Source: Owenia fusiformis
Taxonomy: Eukaryota; Annelida; Polychaeta; Sabellida; Oweniidae
Assembly (NCBI GenBank): GCA_903813345.2
Contig: CAIIXF020000004.1
Location: forward strand, 26,973,985-27,037,984
DNA length: 64,000 bases
Reading direction: 5' to 3'
Positions 35,101 to 63,960 of this stretch are shown here, piece by piece. The notes beneath the pieces are model-generated. The model was not told the origin of the DNA, did no database searches, and saw nothing but the letters and a program-made list of their open reading frames with translations. The translations under genes and the position numbers were made by a program. How positions within the stretch are numbered: position 1 is the first letter of the stretch; the number at the start of each line of letters is the position of its first letter.

Positions 35101-36303
35101 CAAATTTTAGAGAGAAATGAGTGAAATCAGCAAGGAATAAAGTAAACAGACATGGAGTTAACACTCTAAATTGTATAGAAATGCAAGAAAATCAGACACT
35201 TCATTCAAATTTTAGAGAGAAATGAGTGGAATCAGCAAGGAATAAAGTAAACAGATGTGTAGTTAACACTCTGAGTTGTATAGAAATGCAAGAAAATCAG
35301 ACACTTCATTCAAATCTTAGAGAGAAAAGAGTGGAATCAGCAAGGAATAAAGTAAACAGACGTGTAGTTAACACTCTGAGTTGTATAGAAATGCAAGGAA
35401 ATCAGACACTTCATTCAAATTTTAAAGAGAAAAGAGTGAAATCATCATAAAATAAAGTAAACAGACGTGGAGTCAATGCTCTTAATTGTACATAAATACC
35501 AGAAAAAAAGACAGTCCATTCAAATTTAGAGTAAACAGATGACAATCGATTGACTACCATAAACATTTAAATGTAAAATAAAGAAGAAACAGTGGATTCA
35601 GCAAGGAATAAACTAAACAGTAGATACCACCCTAAATTATGAATAAAAAATTGCCTGACTACCCTGATTTCTGTCTTATGTTTCCAGAGACATAATGGCA
35701 CTAACCTCTCAAGATATAAACCAACACAATGATTTTTAGGAGAGATTCATCGAACTTCAACGTATGGGGTTACTTTCTCATGGGGCTACTTCGACCATAG
35801 GGTTATTTCGACAATTGCCAATAATTCATATTTCCGGGTTCAGCCATCTTGGATTAAGATCTCGCCTGTTGGAGATTTCAATTTATTTTTAAAATCTTTC
35901 AAAAACAAACATGGCGGACTTCGTGAATGGGAAATATACACTCATGTCAAAATAGCCCCATGGTCGAAATACAGTAGCACCATGACGAAGTAACCCTATA
36001 CGTCGAAGTTCAATGGATCTCCCCAAGCCTCTTTAGATATAATTTACATACTCTTCATTAAATCTTCATTCAGTAATATCAAATATTCCATTGACATAAT
36101 TATAGACTACTCAACAATCTTATTCCTAAAACGGAGCCACATACCTTCATTGTCTCGCGATTGCGGTCCATCCGATCTTGCCTTATTTGGGCATAATCCG
36201 GAGTATCAATTGTGATCCCTGAATCTGTATTTAACAAAGGGTAACCAGTATTGATGTCACTATCTGCTGACATATCCTCTGGTCTGTCATTGGCTCCATC
36301 CAT
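8062..36303 (-). CDS. IQCJ-SCHIP1: IQCJ-SCHIP1-like protein (IQ motifs plus schwannomin-interacting region), 3' end outside window
   Basis: Join, in transcript order: 36303-36145, 34331-34293, 32808-32773, 26422-26312, 14040-13976, 9994-9914, 9686-8681, 8181-8062. All junctions have GT-AG ends and compatible phases (0,0,0,0,2,2,0), giving 539 open codons. Residues about 92-103 (IQRHYRGHLGRQ) and about 165 on (IQRAWRHYRERQ) are IQ motifs, expected to bind calmodulin. The second IQ motif and the preceding LDQLEEGELLVE stretch resemble vertebrate IQCJ, and DMDWAALENQL in the last exon resembles the MDWEALEKHL segment of SCHIP1; both comparisons are from memory. The middle (about 165-499) is acidic, Ser/Asn/Gln-rich and probably disordered. 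The SCHIP1 C-terminal coiled coil is missing and would lie left of 8,062. In vertebrates IQCJ-SCHIP1 binds ankyrin-G, calmodulin and NF2 at the cortex of neurons. The first three exons are assigned by phase only. The GST and CARD-NHL genes lie in its introns. Confidence 0.65.
8485..8640. repeat. AAAACCTGT/ACAGGTTTT foldback element
   Basis: Short inverted termini (CTAAAACCTGTATGTC at about 8,488 and GACAGGTTTTACTGTA near 8,620-8,635) bound a segment rich in GTGAACACC-type words. The same end sequence appears at 22,152-22,316, 46,900-47,217, 51,090-52,080 and 62,757 on. It sits in the intron between the last two exons. Confidence 0.6.
8681..9686 (-). CDS. IQCJ-SCHIP1: IQCJ-SCHIP1-like, large central exon
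   Basis: 1,006 bases, acceptor TTTTCAG before 9,686, donor GTAGGC after 8,681, entry phase 2 and exit phase 0. It begins with the second IQ motif (IQRAWRHYRERQ), then an acidic Ser/Glu segment. Two NPAFFE motifs lie about 25 residues apart (TLQANPAFFERH, TLQMNPAFFETL), with a conserved-looking block EFTRRLRKMNYLSLAQEF. The block also appears in the fossil exon at 6,036, so it is probably functional. Frames on the opposite strand here (8,933-9,284) are shadows. Confidence 0.8.
9785..9870. repeat. Fragment of GTAGCCAGG/CCTGGCTAC foldback family
   Basis: GTGAACCCCCCTTGGCAAATCCTGGCTAC matches one end of the intact element at 41,711-41,908. Confidence 0.55.
9914..9994 (-). CDS. IQCJ-SCHIP1: IQCJ-SCHIP1-like, coiled-coil exon
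   Basis: 81 bases, acceptor TTTTTCAG, donor GTAAGT, phase 2 to 2. Encodes SHRLEVQIEDDITL then a basic KNKARKREAD stretch leading into the second IQ motif. Charged and helical in character. Confidence 0.75.
10001..10660. other. Intronic AT-rich DNA
   Basis: No gene recognised. A diverged GGCATTAACATGG/CACCACC module is at about 10,605-10,645. Confidence 0.4.
10665..11115. repeat. Tandem repeat of about 130-140 bp, four diverged copies
   Basis: Copies start near 10,670, 10,800, 10,955 and 11,080. Each contains AGTCAGATTTGAA(C/T)TTC, GAACTTGTAGATGATTTTG and a TTGAAAAAAGACC/TTTTTGA segment. Non-coding and intronic. Confidence 0.75.
11116..11624. other. Intronic DNA, nothing recognised
   Basis: No repeats or frames supported between the two tandem arrays. 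Confidence 0.35.
11625..13975 (-). repeat. 157-159 bp tandem array carrying decoy copies of a coding exon end and its 5' splice site
   Basis: Fifteen units, marked by GGTACC at 11655, 11814, 11971, 12130, 12289, 12448, 12606, 12765, 12924, 13081, 13240, 13399, 13558, 13717 and 13874. On the minus strand each unit carries GAAGAAGGAGAACTGC...GAAAG followed by GTATGTG or GTAAGTG, that is the last 26 bases of the exon at 13,976-14,040 plus its donor. In most copies the bases before it read ATATCTTTAG, a serviceable acceptor, where the true exon has GATCAGCTG. The copy at about 13,840 has ATATCAGTTG, an intermediate. The real exon is at the 5' end of the array and 14 decoys lie downstream in its intron. 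Plus-strand frames of up to 309 codons here are products of the repeat. Confidence 0.92.
13976..14040 (-). CDS. IQCJ-SCHIP1: IQCJ-SCHIP1-like, exon at head of the decoy array
   Basis: 65 bases, acceptor TTCTTCAG, donor GTATGTG, phase 0 to 2. Encodes EEALRHMKMLDQLEEGELLVE. It resembles, from memory, the IQCJ N-terminal segment with EQ.N and NHQL-like words. Its final 26 bases and donor are the seed of the 158-bp tandem array. Confidence 0.75.
14100..14280. repeat. Diverged GTAGCCAGG foldback family fragment
   Basis: Contains CATGCAGTTTTTCACCATTCTG, GTGATTTTGG and a GTGACCCCCTTGG end, all parts of the intact element at 41,711-41,908 in reverse. Confidence 0.5.
14281..15700. other. Intronic DNA without a recognised gene
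   Basis: AT-rich, with a GTTCACTA-type repeat fragment at 14,525-14,600 and a palindromic AACCCGGGTT motif near 15,160. A 96-codon minus-strand frame at 14,941-15,231 has no supporting features. Confidence 0.4.
15705..16085. repeat. Duplicated segment of about 130 bp, period about 233
   Basis: Blocks at about 15,720-15,850 and 15,953-16,083 share TAATAAAA(G/A)CAAT, TGCAAAGGCGG(A/G)TTTGGATGA and AACCC(G/A)GGTTTTGAGGGCGC. Non-coding. Confidence 0.65.
16086..18341. other. AT-rich intron with one half of a dispersed duplication
   Basis: No gene seen. Bases 16,316-16,525 recur with small changes at 19,112-19,336, in the same orientation (shared words GCCATCCTGTAGGTGCTTA, AATCCCTTGAAAAAAT, GGCCAAATAAATGCTGTCAT). 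Confidence 0.55.
18342..18701. mobile_element. 360-bp MITE with CAGGGAGATATGC termini and TA target duplication
   Basis: Left end CAGGGAGATATGC and right end GCATATCTCCCTG are inverted, with TA on both sides. The interior repeats GAGTACTCATTTAGTACT-type words. No transposase. The ends and TA duplication fit a non-autonomous Tc1/mariner-type element. Confidence 0.75.
19112..19336. repeat. Direct repeat partner of 16,316-16,525
   Basis: About 210 bases, near-identical to the segment at 16,316-16,525, including GTAGGTGCTTA and AAATGCTGTCATGTTT. Confidence 0.7.
19355..19925. mobile_element. 571-bp foldback MITE with TA target duplication
   Basis: Ends CAGGTTGACACAAAAATT and (reverse) CAGGGTGACGCTAAAAATT, flanked by TA. 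Long internal inverted arms match: GTGTTCAGTGGAAGAAAG ... GCATAGCATCAACA near 19,447-19,490 against its complement near 19,785-19,830. No coding content. Confidence 0.75.
20071..20142. mobile_element. 72-bp miniature element with CAGGGTG ends
   Basis: Begins CAGGGTGACACAAAAATGCAAA and ends TTTTGCACCCTG, with TA on each side. The left end matches that of the 571-bp element nearby, so it looks like a deletion derivative of the same family. Confidence 0.6.
20365..21660 (+). CDS. CARD and NHL beta-propeller protein, intronless coding region
   Basis: 431 residues. Residues about 8-98 form a helical death-fold domain of CARD type, with LTDVHKAVLRACRVKL at its start and FVSSLQEDYPFLKNLLEKEL at its end. 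Residues 99-180 are a Ser/Thr-rich linker. Residues about 182-430 contain six blades of NHL/six-bladed propeller type: WGMCLSPLGEIVV, HDVACFPTGEIIVS, NPSGLAYNNNLGLIVI, YRVHVNPYDLTILVSD, NEPRGIFVTKQHILLVDTLNHRV and WPGYVLVDSTGNILV. CARDs recruit partners by homotypic contact and NHL propellers bind protein or RNA, so a cytosolic adaptor or sensor is plausible; this is inference. No RING, B-box or NTPase domain is present. An acceptor-like TTTTCATAG lies 18 bases before the ATG, so a 5' non-coding exon is likely. It lies within an intron of the minus-strand IQCJ-SCHIP1-like gene, on the opposite strand, and could be a retrocopy or a naturally intronless immune gene. Confidence 0.85.
   Translation: MAYATTTLTDVHKAVLRACRVKLEESVDVEYIMARCIQDGVISQKSKAKILSKHTRHDQCSAFLDILETRDAKAYDDFVSSLQEDYPFLKNLLEKELRSQSLLYATMSLTIANETIPNKLQPSEEQSTRTSVRNVHSLVLQLQSSLGISSDSVDTTHPSSLLNQFKDLNLSKPNLTLKQTKIEVPDFCWGMCLSPLGEIVVCNYEQGIMVYNPDLTLKLQFTVDKRWSHDVACFPTGEIIVSSRTNDCVKVYNSNGDYQSDICKQVKNPSGLAYNNNLGLIVIGGAPNTINICTNKGEIKHTITNESFENLYRVHVNPYDLTILVSDIATDTLHCFTKDGGEVFKYTGHGDDKLNEPRGIFVTKQHILLVDTLNHRVILLNHQGGYIKTLFTKEQHGLHWPGYVLVDSTGNILVWESGSGKTHLHVFKFSE
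21661..22150 (+). other. Probable 3' untranslated and downstream DNA of the CARD-NHL gene
   Basis: Bases 21,730-21,800 repeat words from the end of the coding region (CATGTTTTCAAA...CAGTGAATAA, ACAGGGAACAT), suggesting a small local duplication of the gene's end. No clear AATAAA site could be assigned. Confidence 0.35.
22152..22316. repeat. ACAGT-AACCCTGTC foldback element
   Basis: Ends ACAGTGAACCCTGTCAAGTGG and CCACTTAGACAGGTTTTTCTGT are inverted. The interior has GAGGAACACCTC and GTTCCACTT words, also the unit of the array at 51,095-52,080. Confidence 0.65.
22509..22989. mobile_element. 481-bp MITE with CCGGATTTTCTCGCATATA termini
   Basis: Left end CCGGATTTTCTCGCATATAA and right end TATATGCGAGAAAATCCGG form 19-base inverted repeats with TA on both sides. 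Two diverged internal copies of a GATCTGCCA/GATCCACCA segment. No coding content. Confidence 0.8.
22990..23435. other. AT-rich intronic DNA
   Basis: Microsatellite-like ATTATTATT at about 23,215-23,240; no gene seen. Confidence 0.35.
23438..24160. repeat. Long inverted repeat, arms about 280 bp, loop about 160 bp
   Basis: Left arm about 23,438-23,717 (GGGAAATTAGCGCAACC ... CATTTTGACACATAGTTAA) and right arm about 23,878-24,155 (its near-complement, ending GTTGCGCTAACTTCCCTCC). The arms are highly similar, so insertion was fairly recent or the arms are kept alike. Frames of 60-64 codons in the arms are mirror copies of one another and not genes. Confidence 0.85.
24260..25290. repeat. Dispersed repeat with AAAATGGC(G)GCCATTTT tandem units
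   Basis: About four units of 130-140 bases at 24,395-24,930, each with AAAAGTGTCATTAGACAGTG, CTTATAGTATTCA and AATATGAACAAAATCGCTC. It ends in a GGACGGCGGACGGACGG tract and CCCTATATCCCTCTG near 25,230-25,265. Typical of a high-copy non-autonomous element. Confidence 0.75.
25291..26300. other. AT-rich intronic DNA, no gene seen
   Basis: No splice-bounded exon or clear repeat recognised. Confidence 0.4.
26312..26422 (-). CDS. IQCJ-SCHIP1: IQCJ-SCHIP1-like, first IQ-motif exon
   Basis: 111 bases, acceptor TACATGCAG, donor GTAAGC, phase 0 to 0. Encodes 37 residues with AATCIQRHYRGHLGRQQYI, a complete IQ motif (IQ...RG...R), followed by a charged helix KLYEKFEK that runs into EEALRHMKM of the next exon. 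The frame on the other strand at 26,246-26,452 is its shadow. Confidence 0.75.
26515..27030 (+). repeat. Two dispersed GGCATTAA/CACCACC modules
   Basis: Copies at about 26,520-26,670 and 26,865-27,010, each with CATGGTATTAACATG or AAGGCATTAACATG, TTTGTTA(C/G)AGACCC, ACACCAACC-type words and TGGTGGTGACAT. Both are forward. Confidence 0.6.
27031..27764. other. Intronic DNA 3' of the nested GST gene
   Basis: AT-rich; would hold the GST 3' untranslated region on the minus strand. No repeat or frame supported. Confidence 0.35.
27765..28115 (-). CDS. GSTT: GST theta, exon 4 (C-terminal)
   Basis: Acceptor TGATTTTAG before 28,115, entry phase 0, TGA at 27,765-27,767. Encodes the second half of the helical domain, including the ITIADL N-cap and the substrate-site helices ending KAAREKLNKSN. 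Confidence 0.9.
   Translation of the reverse strand, partial: EAGQAFTGTKMPAEELKEKRVKLETMLDQLENIWLKEKPYLTGNDITIADLQCISEIAIVEVVLAEEITRNQPKLSAWIKRVKDYLKPHYDNIFKEPMTAFENMLKAAREKLNKSN
27765..30917 (-). CDS. GSTT: Theta-class glutathione S-transferase, complete, nested in an intron
   Basis: Join: 30917-30800, 30079-29986, 29632-29482, 28115-27765; phases 1, 2 and 0, GT-AG at every junction; 237 residues, usual for theta GSTs. The N-terminal thioredoxin-like domain has LLSQPVRAVAL, with Ser13 at the place of the theta catalytic serine that activates glutathione. It also has the cis-proline segment KRVPTLQID and the glutathione-binding TESSAALQYLAE. The helical C-terminal domain has YLTGNDITIADL, the conserved folding N-cap. 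The enzyme should conjugate glutathione to electrophiles in the cytosol. The start at 30,917 (MERNIKLHG) is chosen because it places the first beta strand at the normal distance. The frame stays open upstream to an AG at 31,065, which leaves room for an alternative longer N-terminus. A TATA-like box lies about 105 bases upstream. It lies on the same strand as its host gene. Confidence 0.9.
28185..28325. repeat. GTAGCCAGG foldback family fragment
   Basis: CCATAGCCAGGACTTTCCAAGG, GTGAAAAACTGCATGAT and a C-rich end match the element at 41,711-41,908; located in GST intron 3. Confidence 0.55.
28572..29270. mobile_element. 699-bp piggyBac-like MITE with TTAA target duplication
   Basis: TTAA at 28,568-28,571 and 29,271-29,274 flank a segment whose ends are CCTTTAGCAGAC and, reversed, CCTTCTGCACTCTGAC. 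TTAA duplication and CC(T/C)T start are typical of piggyBac-type elements. No transposase frame. GC-richer than its surroundings at the left end (CCGGCGACCGCGTCCGCC). Sits in GST intron 3. Confidence 0.55.
29482..29632 (-). CDS. GSTT: GST theta, exon 3
   Basis: Acceptor AATTTGCAG, donor GTATGA, phase 2 to 0. Encodes SSAALQYLAELEGIEPHWYP and the start of the helical domain (VLVHTYLAWH). Confidence 0.9.
29986..30079 (-). CDS. GSTT: GST theta, exon 2
   Basis: Acceptor CCCTTCCAG, donor GTAATT, phase 1 to 2. Encodes the stretch to the cis-proline: INPFKRVPTLQIDGMNITE. Confidence 0.9.
30120..30235. repeat. GTGAAACATG / GTGAAAAATG short tandem repeat
   Basis: About ten irregular units of 9-15 bases built on AATGTGAAACATG in GST intron 1. 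It produces a spurious His/Phe-rich minus-strand frame. Confidence 0.7.
30800..30917 (-). CDS. GSTT: GST theta, exon 1 (coding part)
   Basis: ATG at 30,915-30,917, donor GTAAGT after 30,800, exit phase 1. Encodes MERNIKLHGDLLSQPVRA and the rest of the first beta-alpha unit to DFFK. The open frame continues 5' to 31,064 without a stop (49 further codons). Confidence 0.85.
31021..31030 (-). promoter_or_regulatory. Candidate TATA box of the nested GST gene
   Basis: On the minus strand TTATTTATAG lies about 105 bases before the chosen GST ATG. It would place a start site near 30,990. Motif only; an independent promoter fits a nested gene. Confidence 0.35.
32025..32150. repeat. Foldback element with CACATTTGCTC/GAGCAAATGTG arms
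   Basis: CACATTTGCTCCGATTTTCAATAC near 32,030 pairs with a complement ending GAGCAAATGTG near 32,143; inner TTGTTCAAAATTGAATACAA is also self-complementary. Confidence 0.6.
32525..32755. repeat. Poly-G GGATCTGGG/CCCAGATC foldback element
   Basis: Left GGCGGATCTGGGGGGG and right CCCAGATCTGCCCC are inverted. The interior (GTGGGCCTTTTTGGTCATTA, GGGCCTCAAAATTTC) is shared with the copy at 50,735-50,975. Confidence 0.7.
32773..32808 (-). CDS. IQCJ-SCHIP1: Candidate micro-exon of the IQCJ-SCHIP1-like gene
   Basis: 36 bases between TTTTTTAG and GTAAGT, phase 0 to 0, encoding DRACSGLHNNTN. Supported by splice consensus and phase only; no family motif. It could equally splice to the acceptor at 31,065. 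Confidence 0.45.
33230..33330. repeat. Two direct copies of a 44-base segment
   Basis: TGATATTTTCAATATCACC with GATAATGTAAATA occurs twice in tandem; each also contains an internal palindrome. Confidence 0.7.
34293..34331 (-). CDS. IQCJ-SCHIP1: Candidate micro-exon of the IQCJ-SCHIP1-like gene
   Basis: 39 bases between TTTTTTTCAG and GTAAAG, phase 0 to 0, encoding ALNLMIAKDIIPQ. Continues the helix-like DRMDRNRETMK end of the preceding exon. Evidence is splice consensus plus phase. Confidence 0.5.
34375..34650. mobile_element. GTCGAAGTT foldback MITE, copy A
   Basis: Shares TCGAAGTTTAACTTTTGGGGCTACTT, GTCCGCCATGTTTGTTTTTG and GTCGAAATAACCCTATGGTCGA with the copy at 35,735-36,025, in opposite overall orientation. 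Its own ends are weakly inverted. Confidence 0.65.
34865..35640 (+). repeat. 105-bp satellite, about seven units
   Basis: Same unit as at 6,440-7,430. Units reading GAGAAAAGAGTGG in place of GAGAAATGAGTGG lose an in-frame stop, giving a spurious 74-codon frame at 35,226-35,450. Confidence 0.95.
35735..36025. mobile_element. GTCGAAGTT foldback MITE, copy B
   Basis: Ends GGAGAGATTCATCGAACTTCAACG and CGTCGAAGTTCAATGGATCTCC are inverted. The interior is the reverse of copy A, with AAACATGGCGGACTTCG and TTTCGACCATAGGGTTAT words. Copies A and B flank the satellite array. Confidence 0.7.
36145..36303 (-). CDS. IQCJ-SCHIP1: IQCJ-SCHIP1-like, probable first coding exon
   Basis: 53 codons from ATG at 36,301-36,303 to donor GTATGT, exit phase 0. 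Acidic N-terminus (MDGANDRPEDMSADSD) then charged helix QIRQDRMDRNRETMK. A CTTTTACTTCAG acceptor ends 13 bases before the ATG, so a non-coding exon precedes it. No known domain. Confidence 0.6.
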
Positions 36304-36534
36304 GTTGTAAACAACTCCTGAAGTAAAAGTGAAAGTAATTTTAAAGTTCTCATAAAGGGGAAAATGTGTTCATTATTGATAATTCTTCTTTATTGAGAAG
36401 TAGACGAGATAAAGAAACATGATCACATAAGTGTATCTTGTCAGTTTTAAGATCCTGACTACAGCATTGTGATATCACCTTGATACATGTAATGATATCC
36501 ATTTAATTTGTTAGTCGGAAATGACAATGCCTTA

Positions 36535-36795
36535 CATGGGCGTAACCAGCTTTCAGTTAGGGGGTGAGATGGCCCCAAAAAATCTGTTTTTAGTCAGGGG
36601 GTGGGATCATAGCATATGCGAGCCAAAAAAGATTTAGATTTGTTTTGAATCCTTCAAAAAATGACGCAACTTTCTTCAAAATTGAGATAGAAGCTTCAAA
36701 TAAAAGGCATTTTAAAGCTCTTTTCATCTTCTATCTACTGCGTTCACACCCATCACACCCCTAGACTATATCCTATTTAGTCTGAATTATATTCA
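36535..36795 (-). repeat. Poly-C-bounded dispersed element, copy 3 (reverse)
   Basis: CGTAACCAGCTTTCAGTTAG, then ATGACGCAACTTTCTTC and GCATTTTAAAGCTCTTTTC are the complement of the bodies at 2,040 and 2,820. Confidence 0.6.
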
Positions 36796-37700
36796 GACTA
36801 TAAGGCACCTATGTTAAAGTTTGGTAATTCTAAATATTTGTTTACATAGGAAGTGCTATTCAAAATGGCCGATTGGGTAAAATTAATTTGCACATTTGTT
36901 TCTTCAACTAGCTTTATTTCCACTTGACAATATGCTGTGTTATTTTTATTGCATTTAATTGTACCTTACTATTTAATTGAAATTTTGTAATGTTTATTTT
37001 ATTGAAGAAATGGTTCCTCTAATTGATACATGTAATTTTGTGCAAAAAATTTCACTGCAATTTCCACAGGAAAGTAATACATCATAACAGACTGACTTCT
37101 AGTCAGTCTGTTGGATACATACTAATCACACACCCCCCCCCCTCCTTCCTCCTTGCTACGCCTATGCCCTACATGTGAATAAACCCCCTGACCTTTAGGT
37201 GTGACTTTTTCTGCATTTATCTTGCATTTGTAGATTTTAACATGTAACAGGATGGTTCACTGTATTACGGTGTTTCAGCCATCTGTCACGGAGAGTTAAG
37301 TCACATCTCCAACAATTTTTACACTATAGCTAATAAAGGTAGGGGGTGACTTACTCCCCGATGCCAATGGTGTTTGTTATTTCAGGAAAAATCACTTGGT
37401 GAATGACATAAACAAATGAAATAAAATGAAGATAGACTAGATCTGCATGATGGGGAATCACTAAATGAGAAGAGAACTCTTCACATTTGTGTGCTTGTGC
37501 CTTAGGTTAGACTATGTGTCAAAAATTTGACAGGTGAGGTGAGCTCCGTAAAAATTATAATTTCTGAATCATCTCATTTTTAGAAATATGAACGAACATT
37601 TTCTCAATACTCCGAGGTTATACGTAATAATATGTATATTCCTTCAATTCAAGGTATAATTCATCGTAATACCAATGTCTGTGACTCCAAAAATGCAAAA
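36796..37700. other. Intron or 5' flanking DNA, no gene seen
   Basis: AT-rich with a poly-C tract near 37,132-37,142. No frame supported. Confidence 0.35.
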
Positions 37701-37708
37701 ATACTCAC

Positions 37709-37830
37709 CGAATTGAAGATTTTAAAAAGTTTTCGAAAACACGGAAATGAGTTTTGCGCATGCGTAATTGATTCAAAGCTAATGAATATTTTTGTAATTA
37801 ATTATCGGTCATGCGTGTTAATATAAATAT
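37709..37830 (-). other. Candidate 5' non-coding exon of the IQCJ-SCHIP1-like gene
   Basis: A strong donor on the minus strand, CG|GTGAGTAT, follows base 37,709. It pairs naturally with the acceptor before 36,316. The 5' end is not visible; about 37,830 is a guess. Confidence 0.35.
37755..37765. promoter_or_regulatory. NRF-1-like site between divergent genes
   Basis: TGCGCATGCGT is one base from the palindromic NRF-1 consensus and lies between the leftward IQCJ-SCHIP1-like gene and the rightward kinase gene. Such sites are frequent in TATA-less bidirectional promoters. Motif evidence only. Confidence 0.35.
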
Positions 37831-38202
37831 CATGTTATTATTAAAATACAGATTTCATAAATGAGATGCATAATTTATTTGCTTTTTTCTATATTTATAA
37901 TCAGTAAACATGCGAAAATTTGGTTTTTATGCTGGGGATGCGAAATCTCGGATAATAAGAGCTAGCTTTAGATCGCAAATGTAAACTTCGAAAGAACTAG
38001 ACGAGCTCTCTACAAAAAGTCATATAAATACTGAAATATCTTTGATGCAGAGTTAAACTCGTAGGAGTCCGATTAACAATACTATTTACGTGGCATGGAT
38101 ATATTGCATACATTTTTCTCATCGTAATCAAACCGAAACCATGTATTGAAAAATAAACATAATTTCTGGATATTTTCTTCATTGAAAGGAAGAGCAAATG
38201 AT

Positions 38203-61855
<23,653 letters not shown>

Positions 61856-61857
61856 AA

Positions 61858-62455
61858 ACCATAGATGTGCATATAATAGATTCATGTGCATATAATGGAT
61901 TCACATGCAAATTATGGATTATTGTGCATATAATGGAACACTGTGCACATAATGGATTATCGTGCATATTATGAATTATTGTGCATATACTGGAACACTG
62001 TGCACATAATGGATTATCATGCATATTATGAATTATTGTGCATATAATTGATCACTTTGCATATAATGGATTCACATGCAAATTATGGATTCATATGCAA
62101 ATTATGGATTCATATGCATATAATGGATTATTGTGCATATAATGGAACACTGTGCACATAATGAATTATCGTGCATATTATGAATTATTGCGCATATAAT
62201 GAAACACTGTGCACATAATGGATTATCATGCATATTATGAATTATTGTGCATATAATTGATCAATGTGCATATAATGGATCACTGTGCATATAGCAGATT
62301 CATGTACATATAATGGATTCAGATGCAAATTATGGATTCATATGGATCTAATGGATTCATGTGCATATAATGGATTATTGTGCATATTATGAATTATTGT
62401 GCATATAATGGATCACTGTGCATATAATGCATTATCGTGCATATAATGAGTAACT
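61858..62455. repeat. Degenerate GTGCATATAATGGAT minisatellite
   Basis: About 30 units of 18-22 bases with GTGCATATAATGGATTA, ATGCAAATTATGGATTC and GCACATAATGGATTATC variants, starting three bases after the distal stop codon, so it would lie in the 3' untranslated region. Confidence 0.9.
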
Positions 62456-63190
62456 CATCTACAAAGAGAATTTTGGATTTAGTAATATAAACTTTTTGAG
62501 GAAATGTACCATTTTACCATTTTACACCAAGTATTCAACATTATACCAAAGTAAATACCGTGCCAATACAATGAAGTTGTCGCACTATTATGTTGAACGT
62601 GTACAATGAGCCAATATCGCAATATTAATGCATACATGTTGGATATACAGACCATATAAGGACAAAAGCCATAAAAGGACATACAAATTATTATTATGCA
62701 AAAACTATCCAATAAAAATCCTGGTTGCAAAACTTATGGAGGGTGAAACAACTGAACAGTAAAACCTGTCTAAATGGAACACCTTTACACAGCCAATATA
62801 ATTTGGCACCATTTTGGCATCGAAAAAATTCGGCGCTGTTCCGGCACCGTTTCGACACCATTCCGGCACCTATACCTTTTGACACCAAAATTTGCCACCA
62901 GACTAGTCAGTCCATTTGGTGGCGAAACGGTGTCGAAAATCAGATTGCATTTTGGAGGTGTAGTACCTCTTCAAAGTTTTCCAATGGGATATAGTATGTG
63001 TGTGTACCTCTCCTAGTTTATGCTGTGGAGGGGGGGGGCTTTTTCACACCCTGTTCGTGTATGTTGTTTCTAAATATGTACTGTAATACATAAATTGGCA
63101 ATACAAGTATTCCCTCCATTTTTATTATGATATTTTATACAATGTATTTATTCGTGTTACCAAAGGTTTGGAGTTGAACTGATCCTCTTT
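62456..63190. other. Downstream DNA with an ACAGTAAAACCTGTC end
   Basis: ACAGTAAAACCTGTCTAAATGG at 62,757 is one end of the foldback family; CCGGCACC and TTTCGACACC words follow. No gene seen. Confidence 0.4.
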
Positions 63191-63194
63191 TTAC

Positions 63195-63492
63195 TGTATA
63201 TACTGTATTTGTCTTTATTTGGTAAGCGTTTTAATTTGGGGAATCAAATGTTGCAATCAATTCAACTTGTTTTTCTTTCGGTGAACTTCCAGATATAAGA
63301 GGCATTTGAATTGTTTAATTAAGAGCATTTTAAATTGTTTTCAAAAACAGTGAAACTGGATTAGGCGGGAGTGTGTATGATAGATATGAGATTTATTCCC
63401 TAGAAAAGCCGCCAAATTTAAAAATGCCAATATGTGTGATATCCCAAAATTACCAAATTAAGTAGCGCCAAATTAAAGATGAATACAGTATA
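63195..63492. mobile_element. Foldback MITE with TATACTGTATT ends
   Basis: TATACTGTATTTGTCTTTATTTGG near 63,198 pairs with CCAAATTAAAGATGAATACAGTATA near 63,468-63,492; inner GTAAGCG/GTAGCGCC words. About 295 bases. Confidence 0.6.
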
Positions 63493-63599
63493 TACATATA
63501 TTATATATTCATAGTATTATACTATTATTAGTATTTATATGTAGCTATAAGTTAGTTATACTTATATGTGTTCTCATATATAGGAGTAGTGTAATATAC

Positions 63600-63960
63600 A
63601 TTAAAACCTGTTTTGTCAAATCTTTCTGAATTCAATATAGGGGATTTAGAGAATGTATTTGTCGGTATGATAACTCTTATAACAATGTCTGATTTTGTTC
63701 ATAGTGATTATTATATACTTTATGGATATAGAAAATTTGATTTTAAAAATATGACTATATTTTTTTCAAAATTGCAGCCATTTAATAACTTATTAGTGCC
63801 ATCTTTATATGGAGCAGTTTTAAATTCTTACTGTGTGCCAATTGAAAATGAAAAGTATAATGAAAAAATGGAAAAAATCAACTTTTATCTGAATTGTGAA
63901 AATGAGAATTTTGCACCCACCTGAGAAAAAATCCTGGGGAGATCACTGCATTTAAAACTC
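63600..63960 (-). repeat. Reverse copy of the GGATCTCCCCAGCA dispersed repeat
   Basis: The end TTTTGCACCCACCTGAG...CCTGGGGAGATCACTGC is the complement of 54,130-54,200. A 103-codon plus-strand frame at 63,613-63,924 overlaps this repeat; it has no recognisable domain and is not called a gene. Confidence 0.45.

Noticed and set aside
63613-63924. 103-codon plus-strand frame
   Set aside because: Overlaps a dispersed repeat also present at 54,130-54,350 in reverse, is very Asn/Phe/Ile-rich and lacks recognisable features.
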